Made by a program: the position numbers and the translations under genes
In this document: in pieces, positions 43,072 to 51,935 of the stretch
How the letters are laid out: the number at the start of each line of letters is the position of its first letter
How positions within the stretch are numbered: the first letter of the stretch is position 1
DNA from: Antarcticibacterium arcticum
GTDB taxonomy: Bacteria > Bacteroidota > Bacteroidia > Flavobacteriales > Flavobacteriaceae
NCBI RefSeq assembly: GCF_007993795.1
Contig: NZ_CP042476.1
Coordinates: 1,240,001-1,304,000 of the forward strand
DNA: 64,000 bases
Reading direction: 5' to 3'
Notes under the pieces: generated by a model
Databases searched by the model: none
What the model was told of the DNA's origin: nothing
Seen by the model: only the letters and a program-made list of their open reading frames with translations

Positions 43072-44048
43072 AGTTCAACGGATTCATTGCTGCCTTATTT
43101 GCAGCCATCTTGCTGGCCTGGCTTTTTCCGGCCGCTCTTAGCGCCTTACCGCTGGGCAGTATTATAGATGTTGGGATTGGCCTTATCTTTTTCTTTTACG
43201 GCCTTAAACTGGCTCCATCTGAATTAAGACTGGGGTTTCTCAATTACAAATCCCATATTTTAATTCAGCTTACCACGTTCGTACTGTTTCCTATATTAAC
43301 TTTTTTATTTATTCCCCTTTTTGAAGGTGGAACCTCCTCCCCGCTTTGGCTGGCTATTTTTTTTCTGGGAGTTTTACCGTCCACAGTTTCCTCCTCTGTA
43401 GTAATGGTAGCTATCGCCAGAGGAAATTTGCCCACTGCCATATTTAACGCGAGTATATCGGGGCTAATTGGCATTATTGCCACACCATTGTGGTTAAGCC
43501 TGTTTATGACGAAAACCGGGGATTTTGCCATTTCTACAATTATTACCAAACTTTTATTTCAAATTGTACTCCCTTTGATCTTCGGATTATTATTACAGGG
43601 GTTTTTGGGCAATTTTGCACGAACTCACGGCAAAAAATTAGGGCTCTTTGATAAATCGGTTATTGTTTTAATCGTTTTTTCAAGTTTCAGCAATTCCTTT
43701 TCCTCGGGGTTATTTGCTTCAATTAATCCATTGAATTTGTTGAAATTATCAGCGATTGTGATGGGGCTTTTCTTTATAGTTTACGCACTTACAGGCTATC
43801 TTTGCAAACTCTTTAATTTCAGCAAAGAAGATACTATTACAGTGAAATTTGCAGGCACAAAGAAATCCCTGGTTCATGGATCTGTAATGGCAAAAATTAT
43901 CTTTGGCGGTAGTGCCAGCCTTGGCTTACTTCTCCTGCCAATTATGCTCTATCACATTCTGCAACTTCTCCTTGTGGCCCTTTACGCGGAAAGATACCGC
44001 AAGCAATGGCTGCAAAAAGAACTTTTAAAACAGCAGGGAATCAATTAA
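43068..44048 (+). CDS. SBF-like (bile acid:sodium symporter family) membrane transporter
   Basis: This 326-residue protein has about nine to ten hydrophobic helices and the PF13593-type layout of the YfeH/SBF-like group. Helices with prolines and small residues (VIMGLFFI, LLLPIMLYHIL) fit a secondary transporter. It starts with TTG at the stop of the thioesterase (AATTGA), so its translation is coupled to that gene. The substrate is unknown; the bile acid name reflects the family only. It is convergent with the DUF423 gene, overlapping by 4 bases. Confidence 0.8.
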   Translation: MKFNGFIAALFAAILLAWLFPAALSALPLGSIIDVGIGLIFFFYGLKLAPSELRLGFLNYKSHILIQLTTFVLFPILTFLFIPLFEGGTSSPLWLAIFFLGVLPSTVSSSVVMVAIARGNLPTAIFNASISGLIGIIATPLWLSLFMTKTGDFAISTIITKLLFQIVLPLIFGLLLQGFLGNFARTHGKKLGLFDKSVIVLIVFSSFSNSFSSGLFASINPLNLLKLSAIVMGLFFIVYALTGYLCKLFNFSKEDTITVKFAGTKKSLVHGSVMAKIIFGGSASLGLLLLPIMLYHILQLLLVALYAERYRKQWLQKELLKQQGIN

Positions 44049-44437
44049 AGGAAAGCGGCATATTTTACTGCATTAACAGTAAAGAAGATCCAGCCAGCTA
44101 CCAGGAGTAATCCTCCAAGCGGTGTAACCGGGCCCAGTATCTTTAACTTTTTGCCCCGGGAAGAACTTAAAACAAGGCCATAAATACTAAAGGAAAAAAG
44201 GAAAATTCCGGTAATAAAGCACCATCCCATTATCACCTGGGAGGTGTCGAGAAAAGGAAATGTAATTCCAAGGATTATTAATAATAATGCGTGATACATC
44301 TGGTATTTAACTCCGGTTTCAAAACTTTTTAGTTGGTCCGGGTCCAGGGTTCCCTTTAATGCGTGCGCTCCAAATGCCCCAAAAATTACGGCAAGCATTC
44401 CATAAATACCGCCAAATGTTAAAAGTAATTCTTTCAT
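44045..44437 (-). CDS. DUF423 membrane protein
   Basis: This 130-residue protein has four transmembrane helices and the DUF423 marks: FGAFGAHALKGTLDPDQLKSFETGVKYQMYHAL (residues about 20-52) followed by a hydrophobic C-terminal half. Members of the family are widespread in bacteria with unknown function. It is transcribed away from the lipoprotein gene at 44522. Its stop overlaps the transporter gene by 4 bases. Confidence 0.88.
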   Translation of the reverse strand: MKELLLTFGGIYGMLAVIFGAFGAHALKGTLDPDQLKSFETGVKYQMYHALLLIILGITFPFLDTSQVIMGWCFITGIFLFSFSIYGLVLSSSRGKKLKILGPVTPLGGLLLVAGWIFFTVNAVKYAAFL

Positions 44438-44521
44438 ATGCTAAAATTACGTGAAATTTCCCCGCCCTATACCAGGAAACCCTTCATAATCTTCTATAAA
44501 TACTATCTTTATAAAAAAAAC

Positions 44522-44920
44522 ATGAAAAAATTAATATTTATAGCCCTTGTAGCAATCTCTTTCACCAGTTGTAGCCCAAAATTGGTTGGCACCTGGAATA
44601 TAGACAAATATGAGGTAGATAATCAAAAGGGGCAAAATTTCACCACCCGTAATGCCGGAGAACTTATTCTGAAAAAGAACGGCACCGGTGAGAAAAAAGT
44701 GGAATATAATATGTTCCAAAACGAATTCAGCGATATGCAGTCATTTCGCTGGTCTATGCAGGGCGAAAACATTATTAACATAAACAGCACAGACAGCAGG
44801 CAAAAATCTGATTTTGATAAAACCTGGATCATGGTGACAAACACTAAGAAAAAACAGGTCTGGAAATCTACCGATGGAAAGAACACCGTACAGGTCCTGG
44901 AGATGACAAAAAGGAATTAA
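44522..44920 (+). CDS. Lipocalin-like lipoprotein (132 aa)
   Basis: The ATG at 44522 begins a lipoprotein signal (MKKLIFIALVAISFTSC, Cys17); the in-frame upstream part from 44438 adds an unlikely 28 residues. The mature part begins KLVGTWNIDKYEVDNQ, a pattern common to lipocalin-like or small beta-barrel lipoproteins of Bacteroidota, and includes GTGEKKVEY and IMVTNTKKKQVW strands. Function unknown. It is transcribed alone and ended by a terminator shared with carB. Confidence 0.65.
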   Translation: MKKLIFIALVAISFTSCSPKLVGTWNIDKYEVDNQKGQNFTTRNAGELILKKNGTGEKKVEYNMFQNEFSDMQSFRWSMQGENIININSTDSRQKSDFDKTWIMVTNTKKKQVWKSTDGKNTVQVLEMTKRN

Positions 44921-44940
44921 TATTTTTCTGCTTAAATAAA

Positions 44941-44973
44941 AAAAGGCTGCCCATTCATATTGGGCAGCCTTTT
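44941..44973. terminator. Bidirectional terminator between lipoprotein gene and carB
   Basis: AAAAGGCTGCCCA (44941-44953) pairs perfectly with TGGGCAGCCTTTT (44961-44973). Confidence 0.85.
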
Positions 44974-44991
44974 TATTTATGAAAGCTTTAA

Positions 44992-47844
44992 TTACTTACT
45001 CAGGTACATTTTTCTTCTGGAGTACAGATCGTAAAACGCATCATCCTTTAAACTTTCAATAAACAAGATACTTTCACCAGTACTCTTCATTTCTGGGCCC
45101 AGTTGCTTATTCACGTTCGGAAATTTATTAAAGGAGAAAACCGGCTGTTTAATTGCATACCCCTTCAATTGCGGATTAAATTTAAAATCTGTAACCTTAT
45201 TGTGGCCAAGCATTACTTTGGTAGCATAATTCACATAAGGTTCTCCATACGCCTTCGCAATAAACGGAACTGTACGGGAAGCACGTGGGTTGGCCTCAAT
45301 GATATACACCTTGTCATCTTTAATTGCAAACTGTATATTGATAAGTCCTACTGTTTTTAAAGCAAGGGCAATTTTATGAGTATGATCTTTTATTTGCTGC
45401 ATTACAAGGTCTCCTAAATTAAAGGGAGGCAGTAAGGCATTGGAATCTCCCGAGTGAATTCCGCAAGGTTCAATATGTTCCATTATTCCAATAATATATA
45501 CATTTTCTCCATCACAAATGGCATCAGCTTCGGCCTCAATGGCTCCATCTAGATAATGGTCTAGCAGCAATTTATTATTAGGTATTGACCTAAGCAATTC
45601 TACTACGTGAGCTTCCAGTTCATTTTCATTGATCACTATCTTCATTCCCTGTCCACCAAGTACATAAGATGGCCTAACCAGAATAGGGAAATCCAGTTTT
45701 TTAGCAACTTCCAGTGCTTCTTCAGCAGTTTCAGCAACTCCAAATTCAGGGAAAGGAATATTGTTTTCCTCCAGTAATCTTGAGAAACTTCCCCTGTCTT
45801 CAGCAAGATCCAGGGAATCAAAACTGGTTCCAATGATCTTTATTCCGTAGCGGTCCAGTTTTTCAGCAAGTTTAAGGGCTGTTTGGCCTCCCAACTGAAC
45901 AATTACTCCTTCAGGTTTTTCGTGGCGTATTATATCATAGATATGCTCCCAGAAAACCGGTTCGAAATACAACTTATCTGCAACATCAAAATCTGTAGAA
46001 ACGGTTTCAGGATTACAGTTAATCATGATGGTCTCATAACCACATTCGGCCGCAGCGAGCACCCCGTGAACACAACTGTAATCAAACTCAATTCCCTGTC
46101 CAATACGGTTGGGGCCCGAACCTAAAACAACTATTTTTTTCTTGTCACTTACCTTGCTCTCATTATCTACATAACGCTTACCGTCCTTTGTCTCAATTTC
46201 TGCCTCAAAGGTGGAGTAATAATATGGGGTTTCAGCCTTAAACTCTGCAGCACAGGTATCCACCAATTTAAAGATCCGGTTTATATTCAGTTCATCGCGT
46301 TTGTTGTATACCTGGCTCTCCAGGCATTTCAGCATATGGGCAATTTGCCTGTCGGCAAAACCTTTTTGTTTAGCCTCAAGCAAAAGGTCTTTTGGTAAAC
46401 TGTCAATGTTATATTTTGAAATTTCAACTTCAAGGGCGAAAAGTTCCTCATACTGTTTAAGGAACCACATATCTATCCTCGTTATTTCGTGGATCTTGGT
46501 TAAAGACATCCCTGCCCTTATCGCATCGTAGATCACAAATACCCTGTCCCAGCTTGCGTGGGTGAGTTTATCTATGATCTCTTCGTATTTTTTAATTTCC
46601 TTTCCATCGGCACCCAGCCCGTTACGTTTAATCTCGAGTGATTGAGTAGCTTTATGCAACGCCTCCTGGAATGATCTTCCTATTCCCATCACTTCTCCTA
46701 CAGATTTCATTTGCAAGCCCAGGGTACGGTCACTGCCTTCAAATTTATCGAAGTTCCATCGTGGGATCTTAACGATCACATAATCCAGGGTTGGCTCAAA
46801 TAAAGCGGAAGTTGTTTTGGTGATCTGGTTTTGCAATTCATCAAGCGTATATCCAATGGCAAGTTTTGATGCAACTTTCGCAATGGGATACCCCGTTGCC
46901 TTGGATGCAAGAGCTGAGGACCGGGAAGTACGCGGATTTATCTCTATGGCAATTATGTCTTCATTTTCATCGGGGCTTACTGCAAACTGAACATTACAAC
47001 CGCCTGCAAAATCGCCTATACTGCGCATCATCTTAATTGCCATGTCACGCATTTTTTGATACGTGGTATCGCTTAAGGTCATTGCCGGAGCAACGGTAAT
47101 GGAATCCCCGGTATGAATACCCATGGGATCCATATTTTCAATGGAGCAAATGATTACCACATTATCATTTTTGTCCCTTAAAAGTTCAAGCTCATATTCT
47201 TTCCATCCTAACAGTGCTTTATCTATAAGTACCTCATGAATTGGTGAAGCTTCCAGCCCCATAGTAAGCAATTCATCAAAATCCTCTGCTCTGTGAACAA
47301 AGGAGGCTCCACTTCCTCCAAGGGTAAAAGATGCACGTATTACCAGGGGAAAGCCAAATTCCTGGGCAACTTCTTTCCCCTGTAAATAAGAGGTTACGGT
47401 TTTTGCCGGGGCAACCGGAATATCAATGCGGCCCATAAGCTGCTTGAATTTTTCACGGTCTTCAGTAATATTAATAGCATCAATATCAACTCCAATTAAC
47501 TGTATGCCAAAATCCTTCCAGATGCCTTTCTCATCTGCCTCAATACAAAGATTTAATGCAGTTTGGCCCCCCATTGTTGGGAGAACCGCATCAATATTTG
47601 GATGATTTTTGAGGATGGTTATTATGGATTTGGTGGTAAGGGGTAAAAGGTACACATGATCTGCCATGGCAGGATCTGTCATGATCGTGGCCGGATTTGA
47701 ATTAATTAAAACGGTTTCAATTCCCTCTTCCCTTAAAGATTTCAGGGATTGCGCCCCTGCATAATCAAATTCGCAGGCCTGGCCTATAACAATAGGTCCG
47801 GATCCAATAATCAACACACATTTTAATTCTTTGTTTTTTGGCAT
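44992..47844 (-). CDS. carB: Carbamoyl-phosphate synthase large subunit
   Basis: This 950-residue protein carries the duplicated CarB body: two ATP-grasp synthetase halves (IGSGPIVIGQACEFDYAGAQ at the start and LGSGPNRIGQGIEFDYSCVH at about residue 575) and the intervening oligomerization region. It is shorter than the E. coli protein (about 1073 residues), lacking most of the C-terminal MGS-like allosteric domain, as in many Bacteroidota forms. It makes carbamoyl phosphate for pyrimidine and arginine synthesis with the small subunit CarA, which is not in this window. A terminator lies between rpmH and this gene. Confidence 0.95.
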   Translation of the reverse strand: MPKNKELKCVLIIGSGPIVIGQACEFDYAGAQSLKSLREEGIETVLINSNPATIMTDPAMADHVYLLPLTTKSIITILKNHPNIDAVLPTMGGQTALNLCIEADEKGIWKDFGIQLIGVDIDAINITEDREKFKQLMGRIDIPVAPAKTVTSYLQGKEVAQEFGFPLVIRASFTLGGSGASFVHRAEDFDELLTMGLEASPIHEVLIDKALLGWKEYELELLRDKNDNVVIICSIENMDPMGIHTGDSITVAPAMTLSDTTYQKMRDMAIKMMRSIGDFAGGCNVQFAVSPDENEDIIAIEINPRTSRSSALASKATGYPIAKVASKLAIGYTLDELQNQITKTTSALFEPTLDYVIVKIPRWNFDKFEGSDRTLGLQMKSVGEVMGIGRSFQEALHKATQSLEIKRNGLGADGKEIKKYEEIIDKLTHASWDRVFVIYDAIRAGMSLTKIHEITRIDMWFLKQYEELFALEVEISKYNIDSLPKDLLLEAKQKGFADRQIAHMLKCLESQVYNKRDELNINRIFKLVDTCAAEFKAETPYYYSTFEAEIETKDGKRYVDNESKVSDKKKIVVLGSGPNRIGQGIEFDYSCVHGVLAAAECGYETIMINCNPETVSTDFDVADKLYFEPVFWEHIYDIIRHEKPEGVIVQLGGQTALKLAEKLDRYGIKIIGTSFDSLDLAEDRGSFSRLLEENNIPFPEFGVAETAEEALEVAKKLDFPILVRPSYVLGGQGMKIVINENELEAHVVELLRSIPNNKLLLDHYLDGAIEAEADAICDGENVYIIGIMEHIEPCGIHSGDSNALLPPFNLGDLVMQQIKDHTHKIALALKTVGLINIQFAIKDDKVYIIEANPRASRTVPFIAKAYGEPYVNYATKVMLGHNKVTDFKFNPQLKGYAIKQPVFSFNKFPNVNKQLGPEMKSTGESILFIESLKDDAFYDLYSRRKMYLSK

Positions 47845-47896
47845 TTTAAAAAGGTAATTTAATTTATATAAAAATAGGAAGCGTTTAGATATAAAA

Positions 47897-47926
47897 AAAG
47901 GCGTTACTTATAAAAGTAACACCTTA
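47897..47926 (-). terminator. Terminator between rpmH and carB
   Basis: On the minus strand GTGTTACTTTTATAAGTAAC forms a hairpin (AGTAAC pairs with GTTACT at 47904-47922), with a T run next to it. It lies 22 bases after the rpmH stop. Confidence 0.6.
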
Positions 47927-47947
47927 TTATTTTTGAACTAATTCTCA

Positions 47948-48106
47948 CTAGTGCTTGTGTCTGTTTTCAGAAGATACAGATAATTTCTTTCTACCCTTAG
48001 CTCTGCGTCTTGCCAACACTTTTCTTCCGTTCACACTTGCCATGCGCTCTCTGAAACCGTGCTTGTTTTTTCTTTTTCTCTTAGATGGTTGAAACGTTCT
48101 TTTCAT
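47948..48106 (-). CDS. rpmH: Ribosomal protein bL34
   Basis: A 52-residue basic protein starts at ATG 48106 and reads MKRTFQPSKRKRKNKHGFRE, followed by the conserved RMASVNGRKVLARRRAKGRKKL. This is the standard bL34 sequence of the large ribosomal subunit. The gene is short. In Bacteroidota it need not be next to dnaA, as here, where it precedes carB and faces the TPR-like gene. Confidence 0.96.
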   Translation of the reverse strand: MKRTFQPSKRKRKNKHGFRERMASVNGRKVLARRRAKGRKKLSVSSENRHKH

Positions 48107-48240
48107 TTTAATTATCTTTTATTCTTCTGTGGGATCTTAGTTAATGCAGCTCTAAACCTTTCTTTAAAACTGCGGGCAAATATACAAAGACTTTTATGTC
48201 TTCCAAAAACTAAATAAAAATAATTTCGAATTGTTTTTAT

Positions 48241-48248
48241 TAACTTTG
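48241..48248 (+). promoter_or_regulatory. Candidate -7 element before the gene at 48271
   Basis: TAACTTTG matches TAnnTTTG exactly and ends 22 bases before the start at 48271. The -33 region lacks a clear TTTG. Confidence 0.4.
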
Positions 48249-48270
48249 CCGCCTGTAAAATAAAGGCATT

Positions 48271-48786
48271 ATGTTCAATAAGAATATCAAAATAGTATTA
48301 GCCGGAATAATTATTGCAATTGCGGTATGGCAATTTATAGTGGGAAACATCGGGAACGGCATCATGTTCGTGCTTCTTTCTCTCATTTTTATCTTCCTGT
48401 ATTTCAAGAATGAAATGATCTTAATGGCTTTTTTAAGGCTTAGGAAACAGGATTTCCCGGGAGCCAAAAAATGGCTGGACAAGATCAAGGATCCGGAAGC
48501 TGCACTTATCACAAAACAACAAGGTTACTATTGGTATCTACACGGGCTTATGCTTTCCCAAACCAATATTACCAAAGCCGAAAAATATTTCAAAAAAGCT
48601 ATTAAACTAGGTCTTTCCATGGATCAGGATCTTGCAATGGCTAAATTGAACCTGGCAGGAATTGCCATGACCAAGCGCCGGAAACGCGAAGCCCAGATAC
48701 TTCTTACCGAAGCAAAAAAGCTGGACAAACATGGAATGTTGAAAGAACAAATGACCATGATGAAACAACAAATGAAAAAGATCTAA
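48271..48786 (+). CDS. Membrane-anchored TPR-like protein (171 aa)
   Basis: This 171-residue protein has two N-terminal helices (IVLAGIIIAIAVWQFIVG and IMFVLLSLIFIFLYF) in the inner membrane, then a soluble helical part with tetratricopeptide-like repeats (YYWYLHGLMLSQTNITKAEKYFKKAIKLGL and a following pair). TPR units usually bind partner proteins. No more specific role can be seen. It is probably transcribed alone from the TAACTTTG element before it. Confidence 0.75.
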   Translation: MFNKNIKIVLAGIIIAIAVWQFIVGNIGNGIMFVLLSLIFIFLYFKNEMILMAFLRLRKQDFPGAKKWLDKIKDPEAALITKQQGYYWYLHGLMLSQTNITKAEKYFKKAIKLGLSMDQDLAMAKLNLAGIAMTKRRKREAQILLTEAKKLDKHGMLKEQMTMMKQQMKKI

Positions 48787-48892
48787 AATTCCTAAATTGT
48801 TAAAAATTTTAGAATAATTTTAGAGTATTTGGTAGTTCATCTAAGTTTTTTGCCTTTTATCGAATAGATTTCGTGTAGCCTTCCTACTTCCC

Positions 48893-48900
48893 TAATTTTG
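48893..48900 (+). promoter_or_regulatory. Candidate -7 element before the redoxin-like gene
   Basis: TAATTTTG matches TAnnTTTG and lies 16 bases before the ATG at 48916. A weak TTTCG lies about 20 bases upstream of it in the -33 position. Confidence 0.4.
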
Positions 48901-48915
48901 CATTTAGAACCCTAA

Positions 48916-49629
48916 ATGCATTTAATGGTAAGACTATTACTTTTTATTCTTACTTTATTTTTGGTGCAAAACACCTATAGTCAGGAAGAAAATACCACCC
49001 TCTTTTCTGAAGCCCTTGCATTGCATTTACCCAAATATGAAACCAAAGCAAAAAAAGCCTACTGGCATCGCGATTACGATGGCGCCCAGGTCCTTTTTGA
49101 CTCCCTGGTTAGATTTGGATTAAAGGGAAGTTATATGGATAATTTCAAGTTTAATAAGCTGAACAAAAAGCCGGTTTCCCTGTATGATTTTAAAAAACCC
49201 GTATATCTCATTACCTATGCTTCCTGGTGTATTACCACCAAAGGTGAGATACCGGCGCTCAATCAATTAGCCGAAAAATACAATGATAAGATCGATTTTG
49301 TTATCCTGTTCTGGGATAGCCATAAAACAACCAAAAAAGCAGCAAAGTCCTATAATAAGTATATAACAGTACTGTATGTTGATGAATTGGAGAACAAAGA
49401 TGCTTTTGTGGTAAGCCGTTTAAAACACTCCCTTGGCCTTCCCACAACTTTTTTAATGGATGGTAAAAAACAGATCCTTGATATTCGCCGGGGAGTTTCG
49501 CATACCTATCAAAAAGGCCTTCAGGAATCTATAGATGTAAATTATAATTCAATTTATGACGGGATAGCCAACCATTTACTTGGAGAAATAAATTCCAGCT
49601 CCAAATTAGAACCCGTGGCGCTTAATTAA
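48916..49629 (+). CDS. Exported thioredoxin-fold protein, redox motif reduced (237 aa)
   Basis: This 237-residue protein has an N-terminal signal peptide (LLLFILTLFLVQNTYSQ) and a TlpA/redoxin-like domain of about residues 90-215. The active-site loop is YASWCITT: Cys115 is present, but the second cysteine of CxxC is Thr118. So a classical disulfide exchange is not expected; a peroxiredoxin-like or structural role is possible. The later cis-Pro loop GLPTTFLMD is kept. It is exported to the periplasm. It is convergent with the transglycosylase gene. Confidence 0.78.
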   Translation: MHLMVRLLLFILTLFLVQNTYSQEENTTLFSEALALHLPKYETKAKKAYWHRDYDGAQVLFDSLVRFGLKGSYMDNFKFNKLNKKPVSLYDFKKPVYLITYASWCITTKGEIPALNQLAEKYNDKIDFVILFWDSHKTTKKAAKSYNKYITVLYVDELENKDAFVVSRLKHSLGLPTTFLMDGKKQILDIRRGVSHTYQKGLQESIDVNYNSIYDGIANHLLGEINSSSKLEPVALN

Positions 49630-49656
49630 GAAATTCCCATCTTTAGAAGATTCCTG

Positions 49657-50598
49657 TTACATCACTTCCCGGTAATATCCTTTTTCCGGTATTTCAATAG
49701 AGTAAACTTTCCCTGAATTATTTTCCAAATGCGCTTCCCGTAACCAGGGATTGTGGATCTTTAATATCTTATAGTTAATACCATGATCCTTGGCAAATGC
49801 AGCAAAATCCTTTACCGGAGTATTTACTTTAACCGTGCGGGTAGGAATATGAGTGTACAAATGAGCCTTATCCATGTTCAAACCATATTTCTTTGGATTG
49901 CTCATAATCTCTTTAATAGCTAGGATCCGGAACACATATCGCCCTGTTTCCTCCCCAAATAAAAGGTCATAATATTCGCCAACATCCTGCCGATCTACCT
50001 GCCTGTTTATTCCGCGATTCCCCGCGTTATAAGCCGCTGCAGCCATGGTCCAGCTACCAAATTCCCGTTTTGATTTCAAAAGGTATTCACACGCGGCGCG
50101 CGTAGATTTTTCAATATGATACCGTTCATCAATATTTGAATTGATTTCCAGTTTTAAGTCTTTTCCTGTACCTTCCATAAGCTGCCAGAAACCGGTGGCT
50201 TTCGCCGGTGAGACGGCCTGGGTAAGACTGCTTTCTATTACAGCCAGGTATTTAAAATCATCAGGCACCCCATATTCGGCCAAAATAGGTTCTATTACAG
50301 GGAAGTATTTATTCGCACGTTTTATTAATAAAAGGGCGTTGGACTGCCAGTAAGTGTTCACCAAAAGTTCCCTGTCCATACGTTCATATATATCGGGATC
50401 TTCTATAGGGACAGCCTCGCCCGCAAAATTTAAATTCTCGGGCATTGGGAGCGAATAAACATTATAATCTCCTGTTATCTTTTCTTCAGCAATAAAACCA
50501 TTTTCCACTGTGTGGGGTCCTTCCTGCACGGCCTGGATACTAACACCTATTATTGCGATAAATCCTGTACCCATTAATAATAACTTTAAAATTTTCAT
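49657..50598 (-). CDS. Lytic transglycosylase (SLT domain)
   Basis: This 313-residue protein has an N-terminal membrane/export segment (LLLMGTGFIAIIGVSIQAV) and a lysozyme-like SLT domain with the catalytic Glu122 in YLAVIESSL and the companion SPAKATGFWQLM and AAYNAGNRGI motifs. These cut glycan strands of peptidoglycan with formation of anhydro-muramic ends. There are no LysM repeats visible at the C-terminus, which ends in a short tail. It overlaps the hydrolase gene upstream by 4 bases, so the two are coupled. Confidence 0.9.
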   Translation of the reverse strand: MKILKLLLMGTGFIAIIGVSIQAVQEGPHTVENGFIAEEKITGDYNVYSLPMPENLNFAGEAVPIEDPDIYERMDRELLVNTYWQSNALLLIKRANKYFPVIEPILAEYGVPDDFKYLAVIESSLTQAVSPAKATGFWQLMEGTGKDLKLEINSNIDERYHIEKSTRAACEYLLKSKREFGSWTMAAAAYNAGNRGINRQVDRQDVGEYYDLLFGEETGRYVFRILAIKEIMSNPKKYGLNMDKAHLYTHIPTRTVKVNTPVKDFAAFAKDHGINYKILKIHNPWLREAHLENNSGKVYSIEIPEKGYYREVM

Positions 50599-51305
50599 AG
50601 CACCTGGTTTAATTTTTCTTTTTTCTCTTTTAATTTCCCCGTTAAAATGATCTCCGGTAAATTTTTATTGAACCATCTATACCTGTTAATAATCATAATA
50701 TGGGTTCCTCCTTTTACTGTAATGCAATCTCCTATATATTTATAAGGGAACACCAGATCCTTATCTCCATGAATATGTACTATATCTTTCATAGGCTTTT
50801 CACATTCCCAGTTTACCATATGTTCAATAGCCCAGTTTAAATATTTATTATTTCGTACAGATAAGTATTTCTTATAAAGCCTGGCGCGTTTTTTTAGAAA
50901 ATCGTTAACGGCAAATTTTTCAAAATGATCAATGTAATCCAGCAGGCTTACAGGTAAAATTTTATGAAATCCGGTCTTGGCTGAAAATATCATTCTCCGG
51001 GGTAATTCCTCCCGGCATTTTACACTCGAAATAATAATAAGCCGGCTAACATTTATATACTTACTCATTTCCTGTACAACTATCCCGCCAAATGAGACCC
51101 CTATTAAAACCATATTATCATGTTTGATATAACGGGTCATTCTAAGGGCATAATCCTTCAAAGTTTCATTGGTTCCCGGGATGATCCATTCCAGCAAATG
51201 AATTTCAAACTGGTCTTCCGGTAATTTTATATATTCAAAAATGGACGGGTTTGCTGCAAGGCCCGGCATAAAATAAACATGTATAATCTCCTTTATTTCA
51301 CGCAT
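50595..51305 (-). CDS. Alpha/beta hydrolase (236 aa)
   Basis: This 236-residue protein shows the nucleophile elbow GVSFGG (Ser71), the oxyanion-side loop MPGLAANP near residue 13-20, and the late HGDKDLVFP and GGTHIMI elements for the acid and His of the triad. Length and motifs fit a small alpha/beta hydrolase. No signal peptide is present, so it acts in the cytosol. It overlaps the transglycosylase gene by 4 bases. The substrate is unknown. Confidence 0.85.
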   Translation of the reverse strand: MREIKEIIHVYFMPGLAANPSIFEYIKLPEDQFEIHLLEWIIPGTNETLKDYALRMTRYIKHDNMVLIGVSFGGIVVQEMSKYINVSRLIIISSVKCREELPRRMIFSAKTGFHKILPVSLLDYIDHFEKFAVNDFLKKRARLYKKYLSVRNNKYLNWAIEHMVNWECEKPMKDIVHIHGDKDLVFPYKYIGDCITVKGGTHIMIINRYRWFNKNLPEIILTGKLKEKKEKLNQVL

Positions 51306-51632
51306 GATTGAACTTGTCTAAATGAATAAGCAATTAATTTTTTTGGCCTTCTTCAAAATTAAAGGAATTTTTATTGCTTTCCCAACCTATCCTTCAATTA
51401 AAAAAAACAAGAAATTCACGGCTTTACTTCGCAACACAAACTTAGATTGCTTTATGTAGATTAATACTTTAACTTTGTAAAGAGGGAACTCAAGGGAAAT
51501 TGGCTCCTTTTACTCCTATTTTATGGACCAGCCCTTATGTTTTCAAATATCCAGCCCAATTTTAAATATTGGAATAAATGATGTGGGTAGGTTTTAATTC
51601 AAGGATACCTATTAACTTAAAATACTACAACG
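51306..51632. other. Intergenic region with a promoter and long leader
   Basis: The divergent gap of 327 bases holds no gene. It contains a good Bacteroidota promoter (51447-51477), which would give about 150 bases of untranslated leader before 51633. No known riboswitch or strong hairpin is recognised in the leader. The left 140 bases have nothing visible. Confidence 0.45.
51447..51477 (+). promoter_or_regulatory. Bacteroidota promoter before the gene at 51633
   Basis: ATTG (51447-51450), a 19-base spacer and TAACTTTG (51470-51477) match the Bacteroidota TTTG-N19-TAnnTTTG consensus apart from one base in the -33 box. The start of transcription should lie near 51484. Confidence 0.55.
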
Positions 51633-51935
51633 ATGAATGAGGGAAATATTGTCATTACAAAAAATGAATTTTTAAGACAATTTGAAGCTGTATTAAAAGA
51701 AGAGTTGGTTACCGTTGAATATTCTCAACAAGAAAGAAAAATTTTTCTCACCAAATTAACAATGCCCGATTTTCTGAAGGAAGAAGGGTATTTAGATCCT
51801 TTTCTGGAAAATCTTTTAAGCCAGATCCAGGAAGGAAGAGACCGGGTAGTACCAACAAGTCCCGAAATAGCAAAATTTATAAGAAAGCATCGCAGAAAAT
51901 ATAAAGACCTGCTTCCTGTAGGTATAAATATTTAA
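51633..51935 (+). CDS. Hypothetical soluble protein (100 aa)
   Basis: This 100-residue protein has no signal peptide and no membrane helix. It is highly charged, with a C-terminal basic stretch (IRKHRRKYKDLL). I do not recognise a family. It has a probable promoter and a long leader. Its stop overlaps the mtaB stop from the opposite strand (51932-51935). Function unknown. Confidence 0.6.
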   Translation: MNEGNIVITKNEFLRQFEAVLKEELVTVEYSQQERKIFLTKLTMPDFLKEEGYLDPFLENLLSQIQEGRDRVVPTSPEIAKFIRKHRRKYKDLLPVGINI

